From: Cardinalis cardinalis
Taxonomy: Eukaryota; Chordata; Aves; Passeriformes; Cardinalidae
Length of the DNA: 64,000 bases
Assembly (NCBI GenBank): GCA_014549065.1
Contig: JACDOX010000001.1
Location: 2,031,918-2,095,917 of the forward strand
Direction of reading: 5' to 3'
The notes under the pieces are model-generated. The model saw only the letters and a program-made list of their open reading frames with translations. It ran no database searches and was not told the origin of the DNA. Below, piece by piece: positions 27,201 through 38,310 of the stretch. A program made the translations under genes and the position numbers. The stretch's first letter is position 1; the number at the start of each line of letters is the position of its first letter.

Positions 27201-30200
27201 CCTCAGATTCTGTGGAGCTCCAGTCACGTCTGAGATGTGCTCTGTATCTTCTCAGCGGGTTTTTTTGCCATTCTGTTAATTGTATTTCCTAATTTTAAAA
27301 CTGAATTCATAGCTTTAACTAAATTTCACAGCAGGTTAATAGATTTAAAGTTGTAGTGTTTCTGTAAGTTTCAGCAACATAGAAGACATGTTAGAAGAGA
27401 GCAAAATAAATTTATTAGTGCCCATACAAGAGGAAGAACTAAATATGAAATACTNTTTTTTTGTACTACTGCTGTATCCAATGGCCTCTCTCAGCACTGA
27501 TACTGCCTACAAGAATCTTGACTCAAAATTCAAAATATTTTTGTTAAAGCATCATNAACTGACATCTTCACTGTAATTCCAGCTTGCATATTGTATCCAA
27601 AGTATTTAGAGGAAACTTGGCTAGAGTATTTCTGTACTGTAACCAAGGTAGTAGTGTAGGTGTATAAAGCGAGAGCTGTTAACAGACCTGAACTGTATTT
27701 AGAAAAGGAAGGTCAACTACAAGATGGTGCGAACTACTGTTTGAAAAGAAAATTTCTTCAGTCTCGAAACTTTGAAAACCACCTAATTCTTAAACAAGAA
27801 TATGAAGAATCAGGGAGCACTATGCTACACTGCATTCTTTTTATGATTTTTAACTTTGTAAGAGTTCAGCAGGCATACCAAACTTTATTCTAGCTATGTT
27901 TTTTTTTTCTTCTAAGAGGTCTTAATGTTATTTCAACATCATTTTTCTCAGTTGAATAAATTGAGGTAATTCTCATCCCAGCTCTTCCATTTACTTTTGT
28001 GGTGTGTATTTGGAATCTGTTTAGCAATAATTTCTTGGCTGTTTACAATCCTTTGAAATGCTTGAAAGAGCTAATATTGTATGCTTGTTTTATACACCAN
28101 GTGGAACAGGCATGGAATCAAAGCACTGGCTGAACTTCAACGCTGGCGTTCCCAGCTTACTTGACTCCAGCCACCATGTCAGCAGTGCTCACAGAANAAA
28201 AACAAGGGCAGAGCAGCGTGTAATGCAGCCATGTGTTCTCTTAGTTCTACAATTGCAGTCTCTGCAGCACACAGAGCTTGTGATGCTGTCTAAAAGATAG
28301 CAATTTGTTTGCAATTTCAAAATGGAGTTTTTGACATGATGTACTTTTTTGGCATTATAATACAATAGTAGAGGTGGGGTATCATGGCTATTGCAAAATA
28401 AAATGTCATTGGGAACAGTGTCTTGTCCACAATAAAGCATGGATACTGAAATAAGGAGAATTTCAACTGACAAAATTATTACATGTATAGAGCTTGACAA
28501 GATGTATTTTAAGGGAGCAGTCACTTCCTTTCCAAGAATTCTTAAGATTTGAAANAAAATGCTCTTCAAAAAATCTTGACTGACCTGGCTCTTTTGTGAG
28601 CACTGTAGACACAAAGAGTTTTAAGATGTCTATGTTTATGTCCTTATTGCATTTGCACTGCATACAGCATAAAAATAAGTGATGCTATTTTCACTGTGTG
28701 AGATCTGGGAGAGAAGCAGCCAACTTGTAGCTATAACAGGCAGCAGCAATAACCATCACTACCGGCAAACTCTGGCAGATATTTTTGCTGTCACCATTAT
28801 TTCTTAAAATAAAATCCTTTTTTTTTAAAAACTGTCTTTGCCCTCATGCCACTTTGATATCTCTGCTTTCCTTGCCATCTTGGTTAAGACCACTGGGAGT
28901 GCAATTTACAGAGTTCCAAATTTGATATGGATCCCTTGCGGAGGTACAACAAGAGTTCATATATCTCTGATTCTTTCAATCCTCCTTTGTCTCAAGGGGA
29001 GTATAAATATAAACCTATTTGGCCGTCTCTATAGATTTTTGAGGTTTTGTGCTTTTTCTCAAGCCAAAATTGATAAAGATAGTTGCACTGGTAAAAAAAA
29101 AATAAAAAAAAAAGGAAAAAAAAATGTGTGCAATATGCAATTTTAACTCAGAAAGCACAGAACATAATAATCTTCAAGCACCATGCCTTCTGACATNACC
29201 TAGAATAATCCAGAGAACAGCTGACAAGATTTTGTTTAAACTAAACCAAATAAAACAGGGAAATGAGTGACTAACCTTAAAAAGATAAGNACTGGAGTAA
29301 TTGAGAAAGGAGGAGGAGGACTAGATGGAAACAAAGAGTGACAATAAATTGTCACATTTGCTATCACCATTGCTATACAAAATAACAACCGGTGGTCTAC
29401 TGCATTATGTCTGTATTCAACTGCATCCTCTGACATGATNCACAGTTCTTCTTTATGATAGGCATTGCATATCAGAGTTTAGAAGTTGCTATTAATCTTG
29501 TGTGGGGAAAAGGGAACACATTCAAGACATAATTGTTAGTCTAATAAGGTCTGAACAGTCTAACAAAATTGCCTACCATTTATTATTAGTGTACTTACAA
29601 TGATACTTTTATAGCTAATAATACACTCAAGATTTCTACGCATAAGCATCTGTCATTTAATCTTTTCCTCCAGTGTAAATTCACCCTTTAAATGTTGCTC
29701 TAGATCTCAAAGTGAGCATCTTCAAGGAGGGATATAGTTTGAGCTGCAGCAAGTTGTCAACATCCCAAGTGGTTTGTTGGAAGAAATACAGAGATTTTTT
29801 CTCCCTCACTGTAGGGTCCATGTATGGTCACGGGCTTACAAGGCTGTACTTTATTGATCAGTAACTGGCCACTGTGCATTGGGCTTACAGTTTGGAGTCC
29901 CTGGTATCCTCCAGCATTCTTTCAGTCCCTCATAATATTTTTTCTAGGTTCATAAATAGCTTGCTCCCCACTGACTAAATACTTGTTATTCCTATCCAGC
30001 AACTAACAAGATATTACAACACACAATTGCACACAGTTAAAAAAAATTCAGGCTGTAGTATCTTACCACTGCACAGCTGCTGTCTAAAGAAAAATAGAAA
30101 GGACTCNGCTCCAGATAAACCAAACAAGTCCTGACACCCTGCTACCATAGAAAAAGCCTTTTGCTAGCAATTGGAAAACTATATTTATTGGATTTAACCT

Positions 30201-32891
30201 GGCATGTTCTACTGAATTTCAGCCTGAACTTCCACTGGGCTGAATGACTCAGCTGGAGAAAATTTACTCTAATTCCTGGGAAAGAAAGATTGCAGGTATG
30301 AGAAGCTGTATCCAAAGATTGCAAGGGAATTAAAATAATACAGATAAAAAGTGAACAGCAAATTTCAAAAGTAAGGGCAGTATGGTATATTTCTGCCAGT
30401 TGCATGATAAGGACACCTCTCTCAATANCTACATAAAGAGGATCACATTCACTGTTGATATAACTCCAGAAATATTAGTAAAGTCATAAAAGGAATTTAT
30501 TTGGCTTAAAACTTGTCTCACAGAGATAATTTTGTGCTTGTCAGTCCTAAAATTCCACCACTCACAGACAAATGATAAAATCTCTATTCCATTATCATTA
30601 ACATGACAATTACTCTTCCTCTGTGTCATGGCTTTTGAATTCTTTTGCTGTGAGTACTCAAAAGTCTAATTCTTCTTTCCTTGTGGTAAAATGCACATAA
30701 TTTCTACATTTTAAAGATGTAGCTACCCCATAGAGGTAAAAAAAGGGAAAAAAAACCAAAACTTCACAATATTTACAGATCTTCCAGATTTATCATCTAC
30801 AGTAAAATAGAAGCCCTTATGGGATTCTAAAAGATGCAGACATTTTTCAACTCAACTCTCTCTACTTTTCTCCACATCACAGAAACATAAGTGACTTCTT
30901 CTCCAAAAAATTATCTCCAAATGCAAACTGACTTAATNGGAAAGAAATTCTTTTTCTCCTTTCCTGCTGTGTGTCTAGTGCTATCAAAAATTTGATGCAG
31001 GATATCTTGAAACAATTTTAAAAGCCTACCTAATTACAGAATTGTTTCCAATAGTTTAATAAGGCCCTAGAAAGTAAGATTAATGTTTAAAAATTGAAGT
31101 AACCATTTTAAAAAAATGGATATATACCAGACAGATGACAATGAAATTTTAAAGAAATAGNGTATTTTCATTTACTAGCATTGTTGAAAGAGAAAAGAAT
31201 ACTAATGTGTATCACAGACCNAAATGTCAAAAAGTCATCAATCAGTTGCAGAGAAATTACTCATTTNTGTGGTCTCCTTAATCCTTGGATGTTTGGACAG
31301 TGGAACAAAGACTTCAAAAGGAACAGCATAAAAGTAGTTCCAGTAATTTGGCACAATGAGTGACTGAATCACTGGCCTGGACTGACTTTCCTGTGGCTCA
31401 AGGAATTTTCCAGATAACATTTTCTCTGAACACAGGTCTATGTGTGTGTTTCCGTCTGCTGCGCTCCAGTTCACAGGGTATGGTCCTTTCATGTTAAAGG
31501 CACCATTGAGATGTTTTTGTCACATTTTAGGAAGGTGCCAGAGAGTCTGGGGAGTGCCTCTGTGGCAACATATCAGAATCCCTTTTAAGCTGTAATACAT
31601 TATAACTCTCTTTTTTTTTTTTTCTTAATATCTTCACAGAACAAAGAGTAAGAGAATGCCTTAATTATTTTTCATCAAGAGGCCAATTTTGATCTCATGG
31701 CAGATAATTACTCTGTAGTGTGCATATTTTCTTCTCATCTTTAAAATATTATTACAAATAACTAAGAACTTAATGAACATTTATTGTTTTCTCCTAATAG
31801 TGTATACTGAGGTTCAAAGCAGGATATTGTTCAACACTGAAGCTTTTCACGTGTCATTGTATATGTGTATATAATATTTCTTGCTATGGTGAGAATTTAC
31901 NAAAAGTCTATGGATAGAAAATTAACATATTGGTTGAAAAAGAAAGTTATAAAATTACAGAATAAAATCTGCCTGTGAAATTGAAATTATTCTCTTTTGC
32001 ATGCATGCAATTTTTAAATACATGAGCACAAACCAGAATTTTTCCACATAGACTGAACCTCTAAATTTTCAGAATTTGATCATCAGTGCTAATCAGATCA
32101 GCTGCATTGACCTCCAAGTTTAACAGCATTTTAAATGTATCCTAATATCTGTTCCATTGTCTAGGATGGTTTGAGTACAGCACAGCATGGTTATACCTAC
32201 ATGAACTGGAAGAAACTATAAGTGTTGAGGTGGAATAGTTACCTACTCCTTGAGGACCTCAATCATAATAGGCATATTTCCTAAATATTTTTTTTTTTTT
32301 GTCAGAGTAATTGCAGGATTGGGTCTGTTGCATTTAATAAAAGNCTGCCCTTTGAGCAGCAGCAATACAGAGTGTCTGTTTTTCATCTACATGTTAAAAA
32401 ATGATCCTCCTACACAGCCCCACTGATTCCATACGANGGTAGCAGCCCTCCTGTATGTCACTACTTACATGCAATTTAAGAGTTTCAACGTGGCATAATC
32501 AAGCATTAAATGGCATGAACTGCTTAAACTGTCTGGCAGATAAAAGTTGTTCCCTTCTCATTCCCTGTACAAGTACAAATATAGAGGCCTAGTTTAACAT
32601 TAACTTGCAGATTACGTTTTGCTGCTTGAAAATGAAAGAAAAAAGCTGATTTTCTTGCTCTGCAGTAAAAAAAAAAAAAAGAAACAAACAAAAAGCAGGT
32701 GGGAAGCCTTCATTAAAGAAAGCCACTGCAATTAATTAATGATCAAAAAGGGCAGTGCTGCCAGCCAAGCTTTTAACATGTAATTTTCTAGTATGTGAAT
32801 ACACTCTAAGATCCTTCTTTTGTGAACCAGAAATTGAGTGCTTAGTATAGACATGCATCATCCTCCCAGACAATAAGCAGCGTGAGGTTTC

Positions 32892-32916
32892 ACAAGCTGG
32901 GGTCACACCAGCTTGT
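32892..32916. repeat. Perfect 9-bp inverted repeat, 7-nt loop
   Basis: ACAAGCTGG (32892-32900) and CCAGCTTGT (32908-32916) flank GGTCACA. It could form a small hairpin or be a dyad protein site; the sequence does not decide. Confidence 0.8.
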
Positions 32917-33153
32917 AGTAACCGGATGTCAATTATTTTCCTTGGAAACAATGACTACCTGCAACATTAAACTCCCATGCTTTTGTGAGGACATAGAATG
33001 TTACCTTGTGAAGGTGTCAGTGATACTGCCTATTGCTGCTGCAGATAATGTGTCTGTCTAATGAAGTAGGAACAATGCTTCTTTTCATCTGCTGCATGTG
33101 TAACCTTCTCGCTTTGATCAGTGGCGTTGTGTGGGTGGAGGAGCCAGGATTAG

Positions 33154-33182
33154 TGAATCATTCCTGATTCATGGTGACATCA
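33154..33182. promoter_or_regulatory. Candidate bZIP-site cluster
   Basis: TGAATCA and TGATTCA form a 7-bp inverted pair spaced by four bases (33154-33171). Three bases on is TGACATCA (33175-33182), a one-mismatch CRE-like site. The grouping in 29 bases is unusual for single-copy DNA, but there is no adjacent gene to link it to. Confidence 0.2.
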
Positions 33183-35257
33183 TCAGCAGCAAAGTTTTAG
33201 GCTTAGAGAATTGGTTAGTGCTTGGTGCTGAGAGGAACAACATTACATAGGTANGATCACAGGATGACAATCTGACTCAACCAAACCTGAGATGTATGGG
33301 TGCTTCTTAAAGATCTAAGATATGGAGATATTGTTTCTGAGGTGAATCCAGTGGAGAAAAAAATTATTTAAAACCAGCTTTATATGTTTTATATATATTT
33401 CTATTATCTCTGTATTCTAACGAGTATTTTAGCAGCGTAGTCCTACTTTTTCAAAAATTTTGTTCATGAAGAAGCTGTAATGTTTCTATTGTCTTCCTTA
33501 ATTAGTTCCACCACCAAAGATATTTTCTGCACTCATGATTCTAGTTAATGAAACTTCTGGTGACTAAAATATTGAGACAAGTGACTGCTCTGGACCTTAG
33601 GTAATCTGAGTTCCCTTCTAGTTTCAAATTTAAAATTATACCAATATTGAAACAACAGTAGGAAGTAAGCATATAAATAGCCATCTATAAATTCTGTACT
33701 TTGGATAGGAAACTGTTAAGTATTGGTAATATATTTTCCAGGGCTTTTTTTTTTTTTTTTGTGCTCAGGCAGTAAAATCTTTAGAATACTCTGCTGCTTC
33801 CTTATCTTTACATATAGGAAAAGGAAATCTCCCATCTCACCTAGGGTAATGCAACAAATGAGAAGAAAGGGAACAAAAATGGAAAATTGTGCAGGGTAAG
33901 TTTGGTCTGCAAGGTTTTTCAATTCCTGCCCAATCTCCTTCTAATCACAAGAGTTACAGTGATGTTAAAAAAAAAAAAGAAAAAGAGGAGAGCAGAGAAT
34001 CCAGTTGATAAACTCAAGACTGAGACTTCAGAGGAGTTTTAAGAACAAACTCAAAAAGCTCTGAAACTTGTCTTGGAAAAGACAAGTGGTAAACAGATGT
34101 TAAAGATTACCCAAGTTTCTGCACTCACTGAACCACAACATAATTTGATTTTTTTGCTCTTTTGATAAGACCAGGATTTCTGGAGCATGCCTGTGTTCAA
34201 TAAACACACACCTCTGTTTCTTTTTCTATTAATGAAAGTAATCTCTAGGGAACAAAACTTTTCCAGTGGTAATTAGACTTGTTTTCAATAAAATTTGTGG
34301 TATATGAAAGCTTATGGATAAATGTTCTTTCATATTTTTGATCAGTTTTTTAATGGATTGTGCCTGTGTTTTCTCTCCCTCCTTTCAGAGCTGCTAAACT
34401 ATGGAACAGCTACTGGGGGCATTATTCTTTTGCAAATCTGTTAATATTCCTCACCACCTATCTTTCTATGTTAATGTAATTTTCAGTAGATTCATAATGN
34501 TGGAAATCTCAATATCTCCTAATCACTTACTATTGCCTTAAATTTACATATTTTTGCAGATGAAATGGAGGGATGTGCTGCTGTGCATCAGGNGAATATA
34601 AATGCAGCAGGTTTTTTAACGGAAAGTCCAGTGAGTTATTATGTGCATTCNACTTTGTTTTTAGCACCATTTGCAATGCCTTGCAATAAATGTAGACAGG
34701 AAAAGCATTATTTATTCTAAAGAGCAAGAATACTTCCTATAATACCATGAGAACACAGATTTCTCTAATTTCTGGTCAATGTTACTCACACTTGAGAGGA
34801 AACTTTCCATTCAGTTTTAGGCTGTAGTTTAGATAGATATTCTGAAAATATTTCCACAATCGCAATATGATCATGGCAACATTTTCATAGTGGGCAAATA
34901 GAATGAATTAAACTGGTGGTCTTTGCATCAATGGAGTTTGATTAGCAGTGGTTTGGATGTAAGGTCACAAAGACGTGAAACTTTTACAAGGCTGTGAGAC
35001 AGCATTTGTTGAAAAGGAATCTAGATTCTGGTGCCTTAGCTGGTCTGTGAGTGCATCAATTATCCATGGAAGGAGGCACTGGCACCATGAATGAGCCAGT
35101 GAGCAGAGGTAAACAGGATAAGGAAAATTGTGGAAAAAATCCTTTTTATTTACTATCAATATTTGAATTCCAGGATAAGACCTGAATTAAGGGAATGTTC
35201 CAAAACCTATGTCTGGACATCATGATTGATCATATTAAATGCTTGCTTGGAAGTAGC

Positions 35258-35278
35258 TTAATAAATAAATAAATAAAT
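35258..35278 (+). repeat. (AAAT)n microsatellite
   Basis: About five AAAT units in single-copy DNA. Confidence 0.8.
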
Positions 35279-36499
35279 GGTGGAAATTATATTTGAACCA
35301 TTTTGATAAATTTTTATCTCAGTAAATAAGCCATTTGTTTTTTTTTTTAATAATCTCTACATTATTGCTACATCACTTCTTCAAGAAACAGGGAACAGGG
35401 GATTTAAGCACTTGTCGTCACATTCTTCTGTAGAGAGAAAACTTGTCTTTATTTTCTTCTACCATAAACTACAACACACTTTTTCAGTCGAGGACAACCT
35501 TACCTTGAACTCTGGGCAAAATCTCAAGTTTTGTTGATTTGCTAAATCCAGTAGACCTAAACTCCTACTTACAGCTTGCAAAATCAAACATTTTTTTATG
35601 TAGGTCCCAACCTTTAAAACACTTATAAGGAGGGATCCTCTTCTGCTTTTTCTTCTCTTTCAAGGAGCACTGAATGTGCTTGCAGGTAAAAATTATTTTA
35701 TTTTACAAGCTGACACTTTTTGATTCTATGTTATTTCTAATTATGTCTTTAAAATATAAGATTGATTTTTTCCTTATATAGGATATATTTATAAGTTTTT
35801 ATTTATTTTAATCTTTTTTCATGCCTGGTATCATTACTAGAATCCTTGGATAAAGGTACATGTTTCTTAAACTCTCCCTCAAATTCTGAGGGATTTTTTT
35901 TTGTATTTTTTCATGTATTCAAACAGGAGAGAAAATAAAACAATTTGAAAAGTTTACTGTAAAGTCTTCCAAACTCAGAGCAAGAAATTTTCAAGCTACT
36001 TAAAAAGATGCNAAGAACAAATATGGAAATATTCTAGATTGCCAAATCACACACAAAAGTTTCAGATGCACATCTCTTTACTTAAACTATTTATAAGTAG
36101 AGATAGGAATTTAAGCACACAAGTAAACCAACCAATAACCTACCTATTTTGCACTCTTAAATGCGTAGCCAGAACATGGAAGGTNTTCTTATTCAAATGC
36201 TTCTCTAAATGTACTAGTGTTTTCTTTTTAAGACTTAAAATATCTGTGGTTTTCCCCTAAATATAAATAGACAATAACATAGTAGTAATAGATGCTAATC
36301 TTCCAAAGTACTTAAAAAGACTATTACAGGATACAACTTTGAAATTACCAACATGGTAAGGTAAACGAAAAAAGAAGAAAAATGTTTTTTCNTGATCTAT
36401 AACTTTAGGACCATTTTTTTGCCTTTCTTTCATTCACAGTTGCTTNCCTGTGAGAATATATAAAATTCCTTCTCAAGGGTATATGACTTGCTAGTTTAA

Positions 36500-37580
36500 A
36501 GAATCCTAAGTAAGTAATTCTAGGTCAGAAAAGACTATTATCTACTTTATGACAGTAGCTGATAGCATTCCTCAAGCAAGAAATATAACCATACAGTAAT
36601 GCTTTCCCATCTTTCAGCACTGTGGCTTAAAAGCTTCTCAAGATATTGATATTATCTTTTTGTTTAAAACTTTAAACAGTTTCTACTTCATTACTGTGTT
36701 TAATTGCTTTTTGTATCTATTTATAATTTGACATTAACTACTTCCTTCAGCTACAAGTCTCTTCCACAGTCTAACTGCAGTGTGGAACAAGCATTTGTTT
36801 TTGTTTTAAAGCTCTGCATAGTGTTTTCTTTGCTGTAGTTTTAGTGCTTTCAGTATCACAAACATTATGTAATGACTCGCTTTCTGCACACCTCATGTGT
36901 TGCTGTTTTCCCTTCACTGTTTTTTAAAAGTTGAGATCTATTTTTATTTACTCATGAAAAATGCACTGTTTCCTCTATAACTTTTTTGAGTAATGGGATC
37001 CTAGTTCTCACTCAGCAGTCAAGACACAGCATAGATTTATGCAGTTTTATAATGATGCCTAGNGTTTAATTCTCTATTCTTTTTGAATAATTCCTTCATT
37101 TTGTCTATTTTTGGGATTAATGAAGTTCACAATGGTTCTCATGTCTCTTCTTAAATTAGGCAGCTTAAATCATATCACCCAGTGTATGTGTTTAGGACTG
37201 TTTTTATCATGTGTGTAACCTTGAAATTATCATTCCTGAATATCATCTACTGCTTTATCACTTAATCTCTTGATACGATGATAGTCTCTGTAGCTCTTTA
37301 GAGCAAGCTGTTTTTATTGTCCTTAAGAATTTTGAATCACCAGGAAACTTTGTCATCTTACTAATTACCCCCTTCTATTATTTTTCAATATGGTGAACAG
37401 CAGAAGTCCAGGCAAAAATCCCTGTGAGATGCNTCTGAAAAGTGATCATTTATTTACTCCTTTCTTCCCAAGTGCTTTNTCTTTTAATCCATGTGTTCTT
37501 AAGAACCCTGACTGTGTGATGTTGCCCAGTTTTCCACTGTCAACCTGAATAAGATAGATATTAGATACCTGTATAAAATT
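36500..37580 (-). mobile_element. Ancient CR1-type LINE 3' half, heavily decayed
   Basis: Read on the minus strand, several CR1 reverse-transcriptase and tail landmarks occur in the correct order. A decayed GVPQGSVLGPLLFNIF block lies near 37375-37435; only QG, LLF and scattered residues survive. Next is KFPGDSKFLRTIKTACSKEL (near 37295-37355), where the family has KFADDTKLFR; the catalytic ADD has become PGD. A stretch near 36985-37075 matches the region encoding the IIKKGIENK...PLYKSM segment. A tail near 36690-36810 corresponds to the segment normally reading LWNSLPE, and a last block near 36500-36550 resembles the CR1 3' UTR. Stops and frameshifts are numerous. Divergence is far greater than in the two plus-strand CR1 copies, so this is a much older insertion. 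The 5' limit is approximate. Confidence 0.8.
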
Positions 37581-38224
37581 TTATTGTGTGAAAATTTACT
37601 CATGATAATACTATATGATAGTGGGGCATTATTAATGTTTCTGCCTACCTAAAATATAGATATGTCTAAAAAAACACAGTAAGTACACAGTATTTTTCTT
37701 TGCCTATTTGGTTTGATGAAATGCTGCAGTTCTGAGTGTTTGTCTCCTTGAGAATGCTCTAGCCAGAAGGACACAGTCTCTTCTTTATGAGGTAAAANTT
37801 GAATTCTCAATATTTTTGTTGTTTGCTTGTATGTTTGTTCTGCTGTTCTTTCTTTTTCCTTTAAAAGTTTCTGTGTTCTGGAACTGACCCATTTACAGAA
37901 ACTGAAATTCCTGTTTAAAGTGCAGAATCCAGAAGGACGAAGGAATTGTTTTTCTGAACATAGGCATTTTCACAGCAACACTACTGGCAGAAGTCACACA
38001 GAATTGCCTCTACTTTCCTTTGAATATTCAAAAATAGCAAAACACGGTCCTTGATACAGAGCAATCACAGCTAATCTTCTATACATCACACGTGGTCTTA
38101 TTCCTACGCATTGCATTTTGTACATTATTTATTGCTTACCCTGTGTTTATCTGCATTGTAATTTGTGTTTAATAAGAAAGATACTTCCATTTACCCAAAA
38201 GGAATTTAATTTAAGTGAAGGTGA

Positions 38225-38236
38225 CCAGCAGGTGGT
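38225..38236 (+). promoter_or_regulatory. CTCF-core-like motif
   Basis: CCAGCAGGTGGT matches the CTCF core CCASYAGRKGGC at 11 of 12 positions. It lies just upstream of TTTGCAT (38236-38242) and about 70 bases before a perfect octamer. Occupancy cannot be inferred from sequence alone. Confidence 0.25.
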
Positions 38237-38302
38237 TTGCATAAAATTTCATTAGCCTCTTAGTTTGTTTTTGACACCTTTATGAAAGAATGCTTCATTA
38301 CC

Positions 38303-38310
38303 ATGCAAAT
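38303..38310 (+). promoter_or_regulatory. Perfect POU octamer ATGCAAAT
   Basis: ATGCAAAT is the exact octamer bound by POU-domain factors such as OCT1. A 7-of-8 inverted partner lies at 38236-38242. Chance occurrence in AT-rich DNA is not rare. Confidence 0.2.

Larger units (their letters stand above)
21212..36499. other. Unique AT-rich noncoding DNA, no gene seen
   Basis: About 15 kb without a recognisable gene. Low-level features are homopolymer runs (T13 at 31611-31623, A14 at 32667-32680, T16 at 33745-33760), an A-rich stretch at about 29090-29125, a short (AAAT)n at 35258-35278, and the candidate elements listed separately near 32.9-33.2 kb and 35.66 kb. A segment at 25640-25930 repeats a CCATTA/GGTTCC theme. 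The remaining frames (such as 28189-28614 minus, 141 codons) are unrecognised. Confidence 0.5.

Noticed and set aside
29090..29125. A-rich run as a possible processed-pseudogene tail
   Set aside because: The upstream frame (28838-29146) resembles no known protein, and no target-site duplication is visible.
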